This document shows positions 26,660 through 34,856 of a stretch of DNA of 42,492 bases, piece by piece. The position numbers and the translations under genes were made by a program. The DNA comes from Gelidibacter sp. (GTDB lineage Bacteria > Bacteroidota > Bacteroidia > Flavobacteriales > Flavobacteriaceae): the NCBI GenBank assembly GCA_010906935.1, contig JAAFHC010000003.1:1-42492 (forward strand). Reading direction: 5' to 3'. Below the pieces are notes generated by a model that was not told where the DNA came from, did not search any database, and saw only the letters and a list, made by a program, of their open reading frames with translations. How positions within the stretch are numbered: position 1 is the stretch's first letter; every line of letters begins with the position of its first letter.

Positions 26660-27700
26660 ATGCAAATGGATTATATCGTAGTTGGTCTTGGATTGGCGGG
26701 ATTGGCCTTTACCAAAGAATTGGAAAAAAATAAAAAATCATACTTGGTTTTTGAGGATCATTCCCAAAATTCTTCCTTGGTAGCTGGCGGTGTATACAAT
26801 CCGGTAGTGTTAAAGCGCTTCACACCAGTTTGGAATGCAACCGAGCAATTGGATATTGCTTTGCCATTTTATGAGGATTTGGAAATTCAATTCAACAGAA
26901 AATACGACTATCCAATAGATATTTACAGAATATTCAAATCGGTTGAAGAACAAAATAATTGGTTCGCCGCCTGTGATAACCCGGTATTATCTAACTTTAT
27001 GTCCACCAAATTAATTAAGGAAAAACATGAATGCGTTTTGGCGGATTTCGGATATGGGAAATTGCTAAATACAGGAAGGATAGATACAAAAACTTTGCTG
27101 GAAGATTACCGGAATTATTTATTGAAAAAGAAATTAGTCAGAAATGAAAGTTTTCAATATTCCGAATTAAAAATTACAGAAAACGGTGTTGAATATAAAG
27201 GAGTGATTGCTTCAAAAATTGTTTTTTGTGAAGGGTTTGGACTTAAGAACAATCCATATTTTAAGGAGTTGCCCATGCAAGAAGCAAAAGGTGAGTTAAT
27301 AACCATTCACGCGCCAAATTTAAATATAGATTTTATGATAAAATCTGCTGCGTTTGTGCTTCCTTTAGGAAATAATTTGTACAAAATCGGGGCCACATTT
27401 AATTGGAAAGACAAAACCCAGCTTCCAACGGAAGAAGGCAAAAACGAACTTACAGCCAAATTAGAAACATTTATTACGGTTCCTTATGAAATAGTGGAAC
27501 ATGAATCTGGGATAAGGCCAACGGTTAAAGACAGAAGACCTTTGGTAGGAAAACATCCAAAGCATCAAAATTTAGCCGTATTAAATGGATTGGGAACTCG
27601 CGGTGTGATGATTGCGCCATCAATTGCAAAAGCACTTTATGATCATTTAGAAAATGGAATTGCGCTGGATGAAGAAATTTCTATTGCTCGCTTTCTTTAG
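26660..27700 (+). CDS. FAD-dependent oxidoreductase of the DAO family
   Basis: 346 residues, cytoplasmic, no signal peptide. N-terminal dinucleotide fold VVGLGLAGLAF (GxGxxG, about residues 7-17) with an acidic end to the second strand (FEDHSQ), and a C-terminal FAD-closing motif (GIRPTVKDRRPLVG ... VLNGLGTRGVMIAPSIAKAL). This layout fits the D-amino-acid-oxidase / glycine-oxidase-like family. Substrate not readable; related proteins are usually annotated only as FAD-dependent oxidoreductases. ATG at 26660 or 26666 can serve as start. Its last 20 bases overlap the end of the convergent DUF983 gene. Confidence 0.85.
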   Translation: MQMDYIVVGLGLAGLAFTKELEKNKKSYLVFEDHSQNSSLVAGGVYNPVVLKRFTPVWNATEQLDIALPFYEDLEIQFNRKYDYPIDIYRIFKSVEEQNNWFAACDNPVLSNFMSTKLIKEKHECVLADFGYGKLLNTGRIDTKTLLEDYRNYLLKKKLVRNESFQYSELKITENGVEYKGVIASKIVFCEGFGLKNNPYFKELPMQEAKGELITIHAPNLNIDFMIKSAAFVLPLGNNLYKIGATFNWKDKTQLPTEEGKNELTAKLETFITVPYEIVEHESGIRPTVKDRRPLVGKHPKHQNLAVLNGLGTRGVMIAPSIAKALYDHLENGIALDEEISIARFL

Positions 27701-28079
27701 ATTTAATTACCTTTGGATCATATTTTACAAAAAGATTGATCCATCCTATTCTTGAGAACCTAATGGTAAGTGGCGCAGATAAAATCAATGCAATAACAAT
27801 AGGCATAAAACTTTCTACCAAACTAAAGTCGAAAAACAGCGTGACTATTGCGAAGGTTGCAATTGAAATTCCAACCGTGAGCGCATAATTTATATACATA
27901 GCGCCATAATAAAAGGAAGGTTCTATCATGTATTTTAAGCCGCATTTATCACAATGTTCATGCATTTGAAAAGCTTTATTCAATTTAAACATATTCTTCT
28001 CTTTCATGAAATCGCCTTCGTGACATCTTGGGCATTTATTGAATAAAACGCTATAAAGCTTGCTTCCTTTTTTAAACAT
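27681..28079 (-). CDS. DUF983 family membrane protein
   Basis: 132 residues. N-terminal zinc-ribbon-like region with two CxxC knuckles (CPRC at 16-19 and CDKCG near 43), then two transmembrane helices (about 62-82 and 88-105), and a basic C-terminus (KYDPKVIKSKE). This is the DUF983 pattern; function unknown. The gene ends inside the last codons of the FAD oxidoreductase gene (20-base tail-to-tail overlap), with no terminator visible for either. It is divergent from the ABC-F gene across 130 bases. Confidence 0.85.
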   Translation of the reverse strand: MFKKGSKLYSVLFNKCPRCHEGDFMKEKNMFKLNKAFQMHEHCDKCGLKYMIEPSFYYGAMYINYALTVGISIATFAIVTLFFDFSLVESFMPIVIALILSAPLTIRFSRIGWINLFVKYDPKVIKSKESEQ

Positions 28080-28153
28080 TTCTAATTTTATTTTTTCTCA
28101 AGACCCTAAATTATTATATTAAAACTTTAACAGAGTGCCAATTTTTTTTGTAG

Positions 28154-28161
28154 TACTTTTG
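28154..28161 (+). promoter_or_regulatory. -7 box for the ABC-F operon
   Basis: TACTTTTG (TAnnTTTG), 48 bases before the ATG at 28210. No clear -33 TTG. Confidence 0.52.
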
Positions 28162-28209
28162 TCCGATTTTTAAAACGCATACAAATTTACATTAAATTAC
28201 AAACTATTA

Positions 28210-30129
28210 ATGCTTAACGTACATAATTTATCGGTTTCTTTTGCCGGTTCCGATTTGTTTTCAGGAATAACTTTTAAATTGAATAAAGGTGACAGAATTG
28301 GATTAATAGGAAAAAATGGAGCTGGAAAATCGACCTTGTTGAAAGTGCTTTCTAAGGATATTGAAGCAACTGGCGGAACGATGGCTTTTGATAAAGAAGT
28401 GCGTATCGGATTTTTGCGTCAGGATATCGATTTTGTGGAAGGAAGAACAATTTTGGAAGAAGCTTATCAGGCTTTTGCAGAAATTAAGCAATTGGAAGGT
28501 AAGTTAGAAATCATCAATCAAGAATTGGTAGAAAGAACCGATTATGAAAGTGAATACTATCATGATTTAATGGTTAATTTAAATGAGTTTTCTCACCGAT
28601 ATGAATTGTTGGGTGGCTATAATTACCAAGGAAATACCGAGAAAATATTGCAAGGGCTTGGCTTCCAAAGAGAAGATTTCGACAAACTGACGGATACTTT
28701 TTCCGGTGGTTGGAGAATGCGTATAGAGTTGGCGAAGTTATTATTGCAAGATAATGACATATTATTGTTGGATGAGCCAACAAACCATTTGGATATAGAA
28801 TCTATTATTTGGCTGGAAAATTTCTTGAAAGTCTATTCTGGCGCCATTGTATTGGTTTCGCATGATAAAATGTTTTTAGACAATGTCACCAACAGAACCA
28901 TAGAAATTTCGTTAGGCAAAATATACGATTATAAAAAACCATATTCCCAATTTTTGTTATTGCGCGGTGAGATAAAGGAAAAACAATTGCAGGCGCAAAA
29001 GAATCAGGAGAAAGAAATTAAGGCAACACAAGTTTTAATTGATAAATTTAGGGCAAAAGCCAACAAGGCAACGATGGCGCAATCTTTAATAAAAAGATTG
29101 GATAAAGTGGAGCGCATAGAAGTTGATGATGATGACAATGCGGTGATGAATGTGAAATTCCAAATTTCTAAAGAACCTGGAAAAATTGTCATTGAAGCTG
29201 AAAATTTATCGAAGAGTTATGGCAAAAAACATGTGTTAGAAGATGTTGATTTGCTGATAGAAAGAAACAGTAAAATCGCTTTTGTTGGTCAAAATGGACA
29301 AGGGAAATCGACTTTGGCAAAAATTATGGTGGGTGAAATTCCTCACGGTGGTCATTTAAAATTAGGCCATAATGTTGAAATTGGATATTTTGCCCAAAAT
29401 CAGTCGGAATATTTAGAGGCAGAAAAAACGGTATTGGAAATTATGGAAGACGCCGCAACAGACACCAACAGAGCTCGAGTAAGAGACATGTTGGGGTCGT
29501 TTTTATTTAGCGGTGATACCGTGGATAAAAAAGCGAAAATGTTGTCGGGTGGCGAAAGAAACAGATTGGCATTGTGTAAGTTGTTATTATCTCCATTTAA
29601 CGTTTTAATTATGGATGAGCCAACAAACCACCTTGACATTGCTTCAAAAAATGTATTGAAACTGGCGCTCAAAAAATTTGAAGGAACGTTAATTCTAGTG
29701 TCGCACGACAGGGATTTTTTGCAAGGATTGGCCACTACAGTTTATGGTTTTAAAGACAAAGTGATTAAAGAATATTTGGGAGATATCGATTTTTTCTTAG
29801 AACAACATCAGATTGAAAATCTGCGTGAAGCAGAAAAAAGAACAGTTGTTGCAAAAAAATCGGATACTACTAAAAAAGTAGTTTCTCAATTATCGAGAGA
29901 TGAAGATAAAGAGCTGAAAAAATTAAAAAATCAATTGTCTAAAATTGAAACGCAGATAGATAATTTGGAAAAGGAAATTTTAGAAATGGATGAAGCTTTG
30001 GTAAAAGATTATGAAGCAACTTCAACCAAACCCAATTTTTTCGAAAACTATAAAGCAAAAAAAAGCAAAGTTGAAGTGTTGATGGAAGAATGGGCCGAAA
30101 TTGAAATTAAAACAGAGAATTGTTCTTAG
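28210..30129 (+). CDS. ABC-F family ATPase (Uup/YdiF-like)
   Basis: Soluble protein with two ABC ATPase domains and no membrane part; ABC-F proteins act on ribosomes as translation factors. 639 residues. Domain 1 has Walker A GKNGAGKST (34-42), signature FSGGWRMRIELA and Walker B ILLLDEPTNHLD; an Arg/Lys-rich interdomain linker (about 245-305) follows. Domain 2 has Walker A GQNGQGKST, signature LSGGERNRLAL and Walker B VLIMDEPTNHLD. A C-terminal coiled coil (about 555-635) suggests the Uup-type subgroup. Nothing marks it as an antibiotic-resistance ABC-F. First gene of an operon; its stop overlaps the start of the next gene. Confidence 0.93.
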   Translation: MLNVHNLSVSFAGSDLFSGITFKLNKGDRIGLIGKNGAGKSTLLKVLSKDIEATGGTMAFDKEVRIGFLRQDIDFVEGRTILEEAYQAFAEIKQLEGKLEIINQELVERTDYESEYYHDLMVNLNEFSHRYELLGGYNYQGNTEKILQGLGFQREDFDKLTDTFSGGWRMRIELAKLLLQDNDILLLDEPTNHLDIESIIWLENFLKVYSGAIVLVSHDKMFLDNVTNRTIEISLGKIYDYKKPYSQFLLLRGEIKEKQLQAQKNQEKEIKATQVLIDKFRAKANKATMAQSLIKRLDKVERIEVDDDDNAVMNVKFQISKEPGKIVIEAENLSKSYGKKHVLEDVDLLIERNSKIAFVGQNGQGKSTLAKIMVGEIPHGGHLKLGHNVEIGYFAQNQSEYLEAEKTVLEIMEDAATDTNRARVRDMLGSFLFSGDTVDKKAKMLSGGERNRLALCKLLLSPFNVLIMDEPTNHLDIASKNVLKLALKKFEGTLILVSHDRDFLQGLATTVYGFKDKVIKEYLGDIDFFLEQHQIENLREAEKRTVVAKKSDTTKKVVSQLSRDEDKELKKLKNQLSKIETQIDNLEKEILEMDEALVKDYEATSTKPNFFENYKAKKSKVEVLMEEWAEIEIKTENCS

Positions 30130-31052
30130 AAAATAAAAATAGCCGCATACAACAAATTCACTTTTCCGAAATTGAAAATAGTGGCGTTTCTCTTTTTATA
30201 AAACACGAAGATGAATTGCATCCTTTTATTTCCGGAAATAAATACCGAAAATTAAAATACAATTTGGAGGAAGCTACCAAACAACAAAAAAGCACGTTGC
30301 TTACTTTTGGCGGCGCTTATTCCAATCACATTGCCGCTGCAGCCGCTGCCGGATTTGCCTATAATTTTAAAACTATCGGAATTATTAGAGGCGATGAATT
30401 GGCCAATAACTTCGACGAAACAATTCAAAATAATCCAACCTTGAAATTTGCATCTGAACACAATATGCAATTTGAATTTGTTTCAAGAGCGGATTATAGA
30501 AACAAAACTTCACCTGAATTTATTGCTTTACTTAAAGAAAAATTTGGCGATTTTTATTTGGTTCCAGAAGGTGGTACAAATAATTTTGCAGTTAAAGGCT
30601 GTGAAGAAATTCTGACTGCAGAAGACACAATATATGATGTTGTTTGTTGCGCTGTAGGAACTGGAGGAACCATTTCAGGAATCATAAATTCGCTGAAAAG
30701 CCACCAAAAAGCAATCGGTTTTCCTGCGTTAAAAGGATATTTTTTGCAACATGAGATTAAAAAATACATACTAAAATCGAAAAATTGGAGTTTAAATACC
30801 AACTATCATTTTGGTGGTTATGCAAAAGTTTCAGAAGAATTAATTATATTTATCAACAAATTCAAAAGTGAGACAAAAATCCCTTTAGATCCTGTTTATA
30901 CAGGAAAAATGGTGTTTGGCATAGTGGATTTAATAAAAAATGATTTTTTTGAAAAAGGAACCAAAATTTTGGCAATTCATACCGGAGGTTTACAAGGAAT
31001 TGAAGGGATGAACCAATTATTAAAAAAGAAAAATTTAGCGCAAATAGTGTAA
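30120..31052 (+). CDS. PLP-dependent ACC deaminase / D-cysteine desulfhydrase family enzyme
   Basis: 310 residues, fold type II PLP enzyme. Seen: the PLP-lysine segment SGNKYRKLKYNL, GGAYSNHIAAAAAAG (substrate-side Ser/Asn/His), PEGGTNNFAV, phosphate loop GTGGT, DPVYTGK and the closing AIHTGGLQG. The last motif fits D-cysteine desulfhydrase-like members at least as well as true ACC deaminases, so the substrate is open. It starts with TTG at 30120, 10 bases inside the end of the ABC-F gene; no closer ATG exists and the codons after TTG match the family N-terminus as I remember it. The overlap implies translational coupling. 3 bases separate it from the next gene. Confidence 0.87.
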   Translation: MFLENKNSRIQQIHFSEIENSGVSLFIKHEDELHPFISGNKYRKLKYNLEEATKQQKSTLLTFGGAYSNHIAAAAAAGFAYNFKTIGIIRGDELANNFDETIQNNPTLKFASEHNMQFEFVSRADYRNKTSPEFIALLKEKFGDFYLVPEGGTNNFAVKGCEEILTAEDTIYDVVCCAVGTGGTISGIINSLKSHQKAIGFPALKGYFLQHEIKKYILKSKNWSLNTNYHFGGYAKVSEELIIFINKFKSETKIPLDPVYTGKMVFGIVDLIKNDFFEKGTKILAIHTGGLQGIEGMNQLLKKKNLAQIV

Positions 31053-31055
31053 AAT

Positions 31056-31859
31056 ATGAAGTTAAAAGTTGTTTTAATTTGTTTGTTAACCATAGGTCTT
31101 TTATCGAGCTGCAACTCTAAAAAGAAGGTCGTGCACACAAAGCATAAAGTTCAGCAAACAGAAAAGAAAGTTGCAAATGCTCCAACTCAAAATGAAAAGC
31201 CAACAGAAAAAGCAATTGAACCAAAACAATCCATTGCAACGTCAACCATTGAGTATATCAATACCTACAAAGATGTGGCAATGGATGAGATGCGCGAATT
31301 TAAAATCCCCGCCAGCATTACTTTGGCCCAGGGAATTATAGAGTCTACAAGCGGCAACAGCGATCTTACCAAAAGATCTAATAATCACTTCGGCATCAAA
31401 TGCCATAAAGGTTGGGAAGGAGACCATACCTTGCACGATGATGATGAAAAAGGAGAATGTTTTAGGGTGTATAAAGATCCGCTAAAATCCTATAGAGACC
31501 ACTCATTATTTTTAACCACAAGAAGTCGGTATGCCAATTTATTCACCTTAAAAAGTGGTGATTATGTTGGGTGGGCACAAGGTTTAAGTGAAGCCGGTTA
31601 TGCAACAGACAGGCGTTATCCCGCAAAATTAATTGGGTTAATTGAAAAATTTGAATTGCATAAATATGATGCGGAAGTTTTGGGAATACCGTTCAAAAAA
31701 GTGGAGAATATGAGTTTGGCGCAGCATATTGTTGTCAAAGGCGACACATTGTACAACATCTCAAAAAGATATGGCTTAACGGTTGAAGAACTTAAAAAAA
31801 TTAATGCGCTGGCTTCCAATGAAATAAGTATCGGGCAAGAATTGAATATCACAAAATAA
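31056..31859 (+). CDS. Glucosaminidase-domain lipoprotein with LysM
   Basis: Peptidoglycan hydrolase cleaving next to N-acetylglucosamine, outer-membrane anchored. 267 residues: lipobox LLSSC (lipidated C19), a Lys/Gln/Glu-rich linker (about 20-60), a GH73-type glucosaminidase domain (about 65-205) with the likely catalytic Glu in AQGIIESTSGNS, then NNHFGIKCHKGWEG, DPLKSYRDHSLFL and GYATDRRYPAKLIGLI, and one C-terminal LysM (about 222-266, VVKGDTLYNISKRYGLTVEELKKIN). Last gene of the ABC-F operon. Gap 31860-31932 to the convergent VTT gene holds no clear terminator. Confidence 0.92.
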   Translation: MKLKVVLICLLTIGLLSSCNSKKKVVHTKHKVQQTEKKVANAPTQNEKPTEKAIEPKQSIATSTIEYINTYKDVAMDEMREFKIPASITLAQGIIESTSGNSDLTKRSNNHFGIKCHKGWEGDHTLHDDDEKGECFRVYKDPLKSYRDHSLFLTTRSRYANLFTLKSGDYVGWAQGLSEAGYATDRRYPAKLIGLIEKFELHKYDAEVLGIPFKKVENMSLAQHIVVKGDTLYNISKRYGLTVEELKKINALASNEISIGQELNITK

Positions 31860-31932
31860 AAAACTGATTAAGCATTGGTAATATTTTCTTTTTGACATTC
31901 TTTGATTTTGAAAAACTAAATAACTGTTAAAG

Positions 31933-32553
31933 TTAATCTACAATATTAAAAATTGCAATCGCGTATAAATAGAAGCGAACAAATCGTAGAAGTCCAAAAA
32001 GCAATACCCCTTTTAATGGATATTTAATAATACCTGCAGCTAAAGTCGTAATAGAATATGGTATTGGCAACAGTGCTCCGACAACAATTAAGAAGCCTCC
32101 CCATTTTCTAATGTTTCTAATGTGTTTGGCCATTTTCACTTCGAGATATTCGTGTACAGTCGGTATTTTTGTGATGGATATTCCAATGAAATAGGCGATG
32201 ATACCTCCTACATAAGAAATTAATGCCAAAGCAGATAAATAAAAAATTGGTTGAGCTGATTTACTGGCCCAAGCGATAAAAAGTTCAGGCGGAATTAATC
32301 CTAAAATTGATTCAGAAATTAAAAACACACCCAACACACCAGCTATAGGAAAACTCTCGGTGACTATATTTAAAAGGGAATTAATATCAATTACAAAAAA
32401 ATGAATAGCTAAAATACCTACAATAAACAGCAAAATCAAAGGAATGGCTTTTAACATACTGCTTCCCAAAAAACTATAAAAACCAGTATAGCCATAGTAT
32501 TGATGAAGCATCTTTATGCGTGATTTTTTTCGTTTTCCTTGAGTGATATTCAT
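31933..32553 (-). CDS. VTT/DedA-like inner-membrane protein
   Basis: About 206 residues and 4-5 membrane segments. Contains the VTT (SNARE-associated/DedA) signature region: PPELFIAWASKSAQPIF, ALISYVGGIIAYFIG, then GGFLIVVGALLPIPYSITTLAAGI and a last helix. DedA-family proteins are linked to flipping of undecaprenyl phosphate or phosphatidylethanolamine; which, if either, applies here is unknown. The frame is open back to 32622, but the promoter box at 32585-32592 lies inside that extension, and the segment after ATG 32553 (MNITQGKRKKSR) begins a normal positive-inside N-terminus, so I start at 32553. Confidence 0.82.
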   Translation of the reverse strand: MNITQGKRKKSRIKMLHQYYGYTGFYSFLGSSMLKAIPLILLFIVGILAIHFFVIDINSLLNIVTESFPIAGVLGVFLISESILGLIPPELFIAWASKSAQPIFYLSALALISYVGGIIAYFIGISITKIPTVHEYLEVKMAKHIRNIRKWGGFLIVVGALLPIPYSITTLAAGIIKYPLKGVLLFGLLRFVRFYLYAIAIFNIVD

Positions 32554-32584
32554 ATTTCTGTTTTTGATATTTTGTAATTGGTTG

Positions 32585-32592
32585 CAAATGTA
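32585..32592 (-). promoter_or_regulatory. -7 box for the VTT-protein gene
   Basis: Reverse strand TACATTTG (TAnnTTTG), 31 bases before ATG 32553 and downstream of the longer possible start at 32622. Confidence 0.5.
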
Positions 32593-32736
32593 ATCTTTGC
32601 TAATCGAAATTTGATACATCAAAATGTTATTGTTACCTTAAAGTTTTTCATAAAGATTAAATTTTATTTGATAATTTGAGTTTGCAATATTTGTTATAAA
32701 ACTGATTGTATTTTATTAAAATAGAAAGGTTGTATA

Positions 32737-32760
32737 TTGATAAACAATGAATTGTATCAA
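32737..32760. repeat. Imperfect inverted repeat upstream of the YgiQ-type gene
   Basis: TTGATA(aa)CAAT pairs with ATTGTATCAA across a 2-base loop; a 2-base bulge breaks the 10-bp stem. It lies about 75 bases before the -7 box at 32834, in an AT-rich 285-base gap that otherwise shows only the two promoters. Could be an operator; could be chance. Confidence 0.3.
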
Positions 32761-32833
32761 TCACGACAAAACAAAAACTTTAAAAATATTAATTTCCAAA
32801 AAAAGAAATAATTCCGAATTATTAATTTTAACG

Positions 32834-32841
32834 TATTTTTG
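32834..32841 (+). promoter_or_regulatory. -7 box for the YgiQ-type gene
   Basis: TATTTTTG (TAnnTTTG) ends 6 bases before ATG 32848, so transcription should start at or next to the start codon. Confidence 0.55.
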
Positions 32842-32847
32842 CAAAAT

Positions 32848-34788
32848 ATGATGAATAAACTTTCAGATTGGTTGCCTACCACTAACAAAGAGGTGAAACT
32901 CAGAGGTTGGGATGAACTTGATGTAATATTATTTACAGGTGATGCCTATGTGGATCATCCTGCATTTGGTGCGGCAGTGATTGGCCGACTTTTAGAAAGT
33001 TATGGATTAAGAGTGGCCATTGTTCCGCAGCCAAGTGTGCACGACAATTTGCAGGATTTCACCAAATTGGGAACACCAAAATTGTTTTTTGCAGTTACTG
33101 GCGGTTGCATGGATCCAATGGTGAGCAACTATACAGCCAGCAAAAGAAAACGTGACAATGATGCCTACACGCCAAACGGCGATAAAGGTTTCAGACCCGA
33201 TTATGCTACCACCGTTTATTCAACAATTTTAAAGGAAAAATTTCCTGAAGTGCCTGTTTTAATTGGCGGAATTGAAGCGTCTCTTAGAAGAGTTACCCAT
33301 TATGATTATTGGAGCGACACCCTAAAACCAACCATTTTAATCGATTCAAAAGCTGATTTATTGGTTTATGGAATGGGCGAACAACCTTTGCATGAAATTG
33401 TAAATTTGTTAAAGAAAGGCGTTCCTTTTTCCAGTATCAGAACTGTGAAACAAACTGCTTTTTTAGTTGATAAAAGCGAAGAAATACCTAAAAATAAAAA
33501 CTGGAATGATGTAACCATCAATTCGCATGAAGTTTGTTTGAAGGACAAAAAATCGTATGCTTCCAATTTTAAAGTCATTGAGCAAGAGTCCAATAAGTTA
33601 TTTGCAAACAGAATTACTCAGGAAGTTAACAATTTCACTTTGGTTATTAATCCGCCTTATGAAACAATGACTGAAGCTGAAATCGATGCTTCTTTCGATT
33701 TGCCTTACACGCGCTTGCCGCATCCAAAATACATTTCGCGAGGCCCAATTCCCGCGTTTGAAATGATTAAATTCTCCATAAACATCCATCGCGGTTGTTT
33801 TGGTGGTTGTAGTTTTTGCACCATTTCCGCACATCAGGGAAAATTTATTGCCAGCAGAAGTCAGGAGTCTATTTTAAAAGAAGTGGACAAAGTAGCGAAC
33901 ATGCCCGATTTTAAAGGATATTTGTCGGATATCGGCGGACCGTCGGCAAATATGTACAAAATGAAAGGGAAAGTGCAGGAAATTTGTGACAAATGTGTTT
34001 CTCCTTCTTGCATTTCGCCAGTAATTTGTCATAATCTTGACACTTCACACAAACCTTTAACCGAGCTTTATAAAGCAGTTGACAGGCATCCAAAGGTGAA
34101 AAAATCATTTATCGGAAGCGGTATTCGACACGATTTATTAGTGCCTGAATTCAACAAATTAGCCGATCCAAAAGAATTGGATGCTTATACGGAAGAAGTG
34201 ATGACCAACCATGTTTCTGGCCGATTGAAAGTGGCTCCGGAACATACATCAGACAATGTGTTGAAATTGATGCGGAAACCTTCTTTTACCTATTTCCATA
34301 AATTTAAAGAACGTTTTGACGCCATAAATATTCGAAAAAAACTTAATCTGCAACTCATTCCGTATTTTATTTCCAGCCATCCGGCCTGCGAATTGGAAGA
34401 TATGGCAAATTTGGCTGCAGAAACCAAAGATTTGGGTTTTCAGTTGGAACAAGTTCAAGGTTTTACGCCAACGCCTATGACCGTTGCTACGGTTATTTAT
34501 TATAGCGGTTATCATCCTTACACGCTAAAACCAACAAAAACGCCAAGAACCAAACAGGAAAGAGAAGACCAACACCGATTTTTCTTCTGGTACAAAAAGG
34601 AAAACCAACAATGGATTAGAAACACCCTCTCAAAAGTTGGCAGGACCGATTTGTTGCAAAAATTGCTTCCTGAAAACAACAGCTGGCGAAAAAATAAAAA
34701 TGCACCGGCCAAAAATACCTTTAATGACGCAGTTCCCTTTAAATCAGCATCCAAAGGAAAATCTTTCAAAAAAAATAAAACTAAATAA
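32848..34788 (+). CDS. YgiQ-family radical SAM protein
   Basis: 646 residues, cytoplasmic. N-terminal domain (about 1-300) with WLPTTNKEVKLRGWDELDV and IGGIEASLRRVTHYDYWSD; radical SAM core with cluster cysteines C317, C321 and C324 in RGCFGGCSFC; then SPSCISPVICHNLDTSH, GSGIRHDLL, KVAPEHTSDNVLKLM and FTPTPMTVATVIYYSG; and a basic tail (SASKGKSFKKNKTK). These match the YgiQ/UPF0313 family, whose reaction is not established. The frame opens at a TTG at 32839, but that codon is part of the promoter box, so the start is ATG 32848 or 32851. Confidence 0.92.
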   Translation: MMNKLSDWLPTTNKEVKLRGWDELDVILFTGDAYVDHPAFGAAVIGRLLESYGLRVAIVPQPSVHDNLQDFTKLGTPKLFFAVTGGCMDPMVSNYTASKRKRDNDAYTPNGDKGFRPDYATTVYSTILKEKFPEVPVLIGGIEASLRRVTHYDYWSDTLKPTILIDSKADLLVYGMGEQPLHEIVNLLKKGVPFSSIRTVKQTAFLVDKSEEIPKNKNWNDVTINSHEVCLKDKKSYASNFKVIEQESNKLFANRITQEVNNFTLVINPPYETMTEAEIDASFDLPYTRLPHPKYISRGPIPAFEMIKFSINIHRGCFGGCSFCTISAHQGKFIASRSQESILKEVDKVANMPDFKGYLSDIGGPSANMYKMKGKVQEICDKCVSPSCISPVICHNLDTSHKPLTELYKAVDRHPKVKKSFIGSGIRHDLLVPEFNKLADPKELDAYTEEVMTNHVSGRLKVAPEHTSDNVLKLMRKPSFTYFHKFKERFDAINIRKKLNLQLIPYFISSHPACELEDMANLAAETKDLGFQLEQVQGFTPTPMTVATVIYYSGYHPYTLKPTKTPRTKQEREDQHRFFFWYKKENQQWIRNTLSKVGRTDLLQKLLPENNSWRKNKNAPAKNTFNDAVPFKSASKGKSFKKNKTK

Positions 34789-34804
34789 TTTAGCAACAAA
34801 AATC

Positions 34805-34838
34805 TAGGGCTTTAAATTAAAGTCCTAAATTTGTTTTT
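34805..34838 (+). terminator. Possible terminator of the YgiQ-type gene, merged with the next promoter
   Basis: TAGGGCTTTAA (34805-34815) pairs with TTAAAGTCCTA (34817-34827, one wobble), followed by AATTTGTTTTT. Its 3' arm includes the first bases of the -7 box at 34826. Confidence 0.5.
34826..34833 (+). promoter_or_regulatory. -7 box for the MscS-family channel gene
   Basis: TAAATTTG (TAnnTTTG), 23 bases before the ATG at 34857, sharing bases with the inverted repeat at 34805-34827. Confidence 0.5.
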
Positions 34839-34856
34839 ACTTTAAACAAATAGATA

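Noticed and set aside
32554-32622. Longer N-terminus for the VTT protein (start at 32622)
   Set aside because: It would span the -7 box at 32585-32592; the ATG at 32553 suits a membrane protein better.
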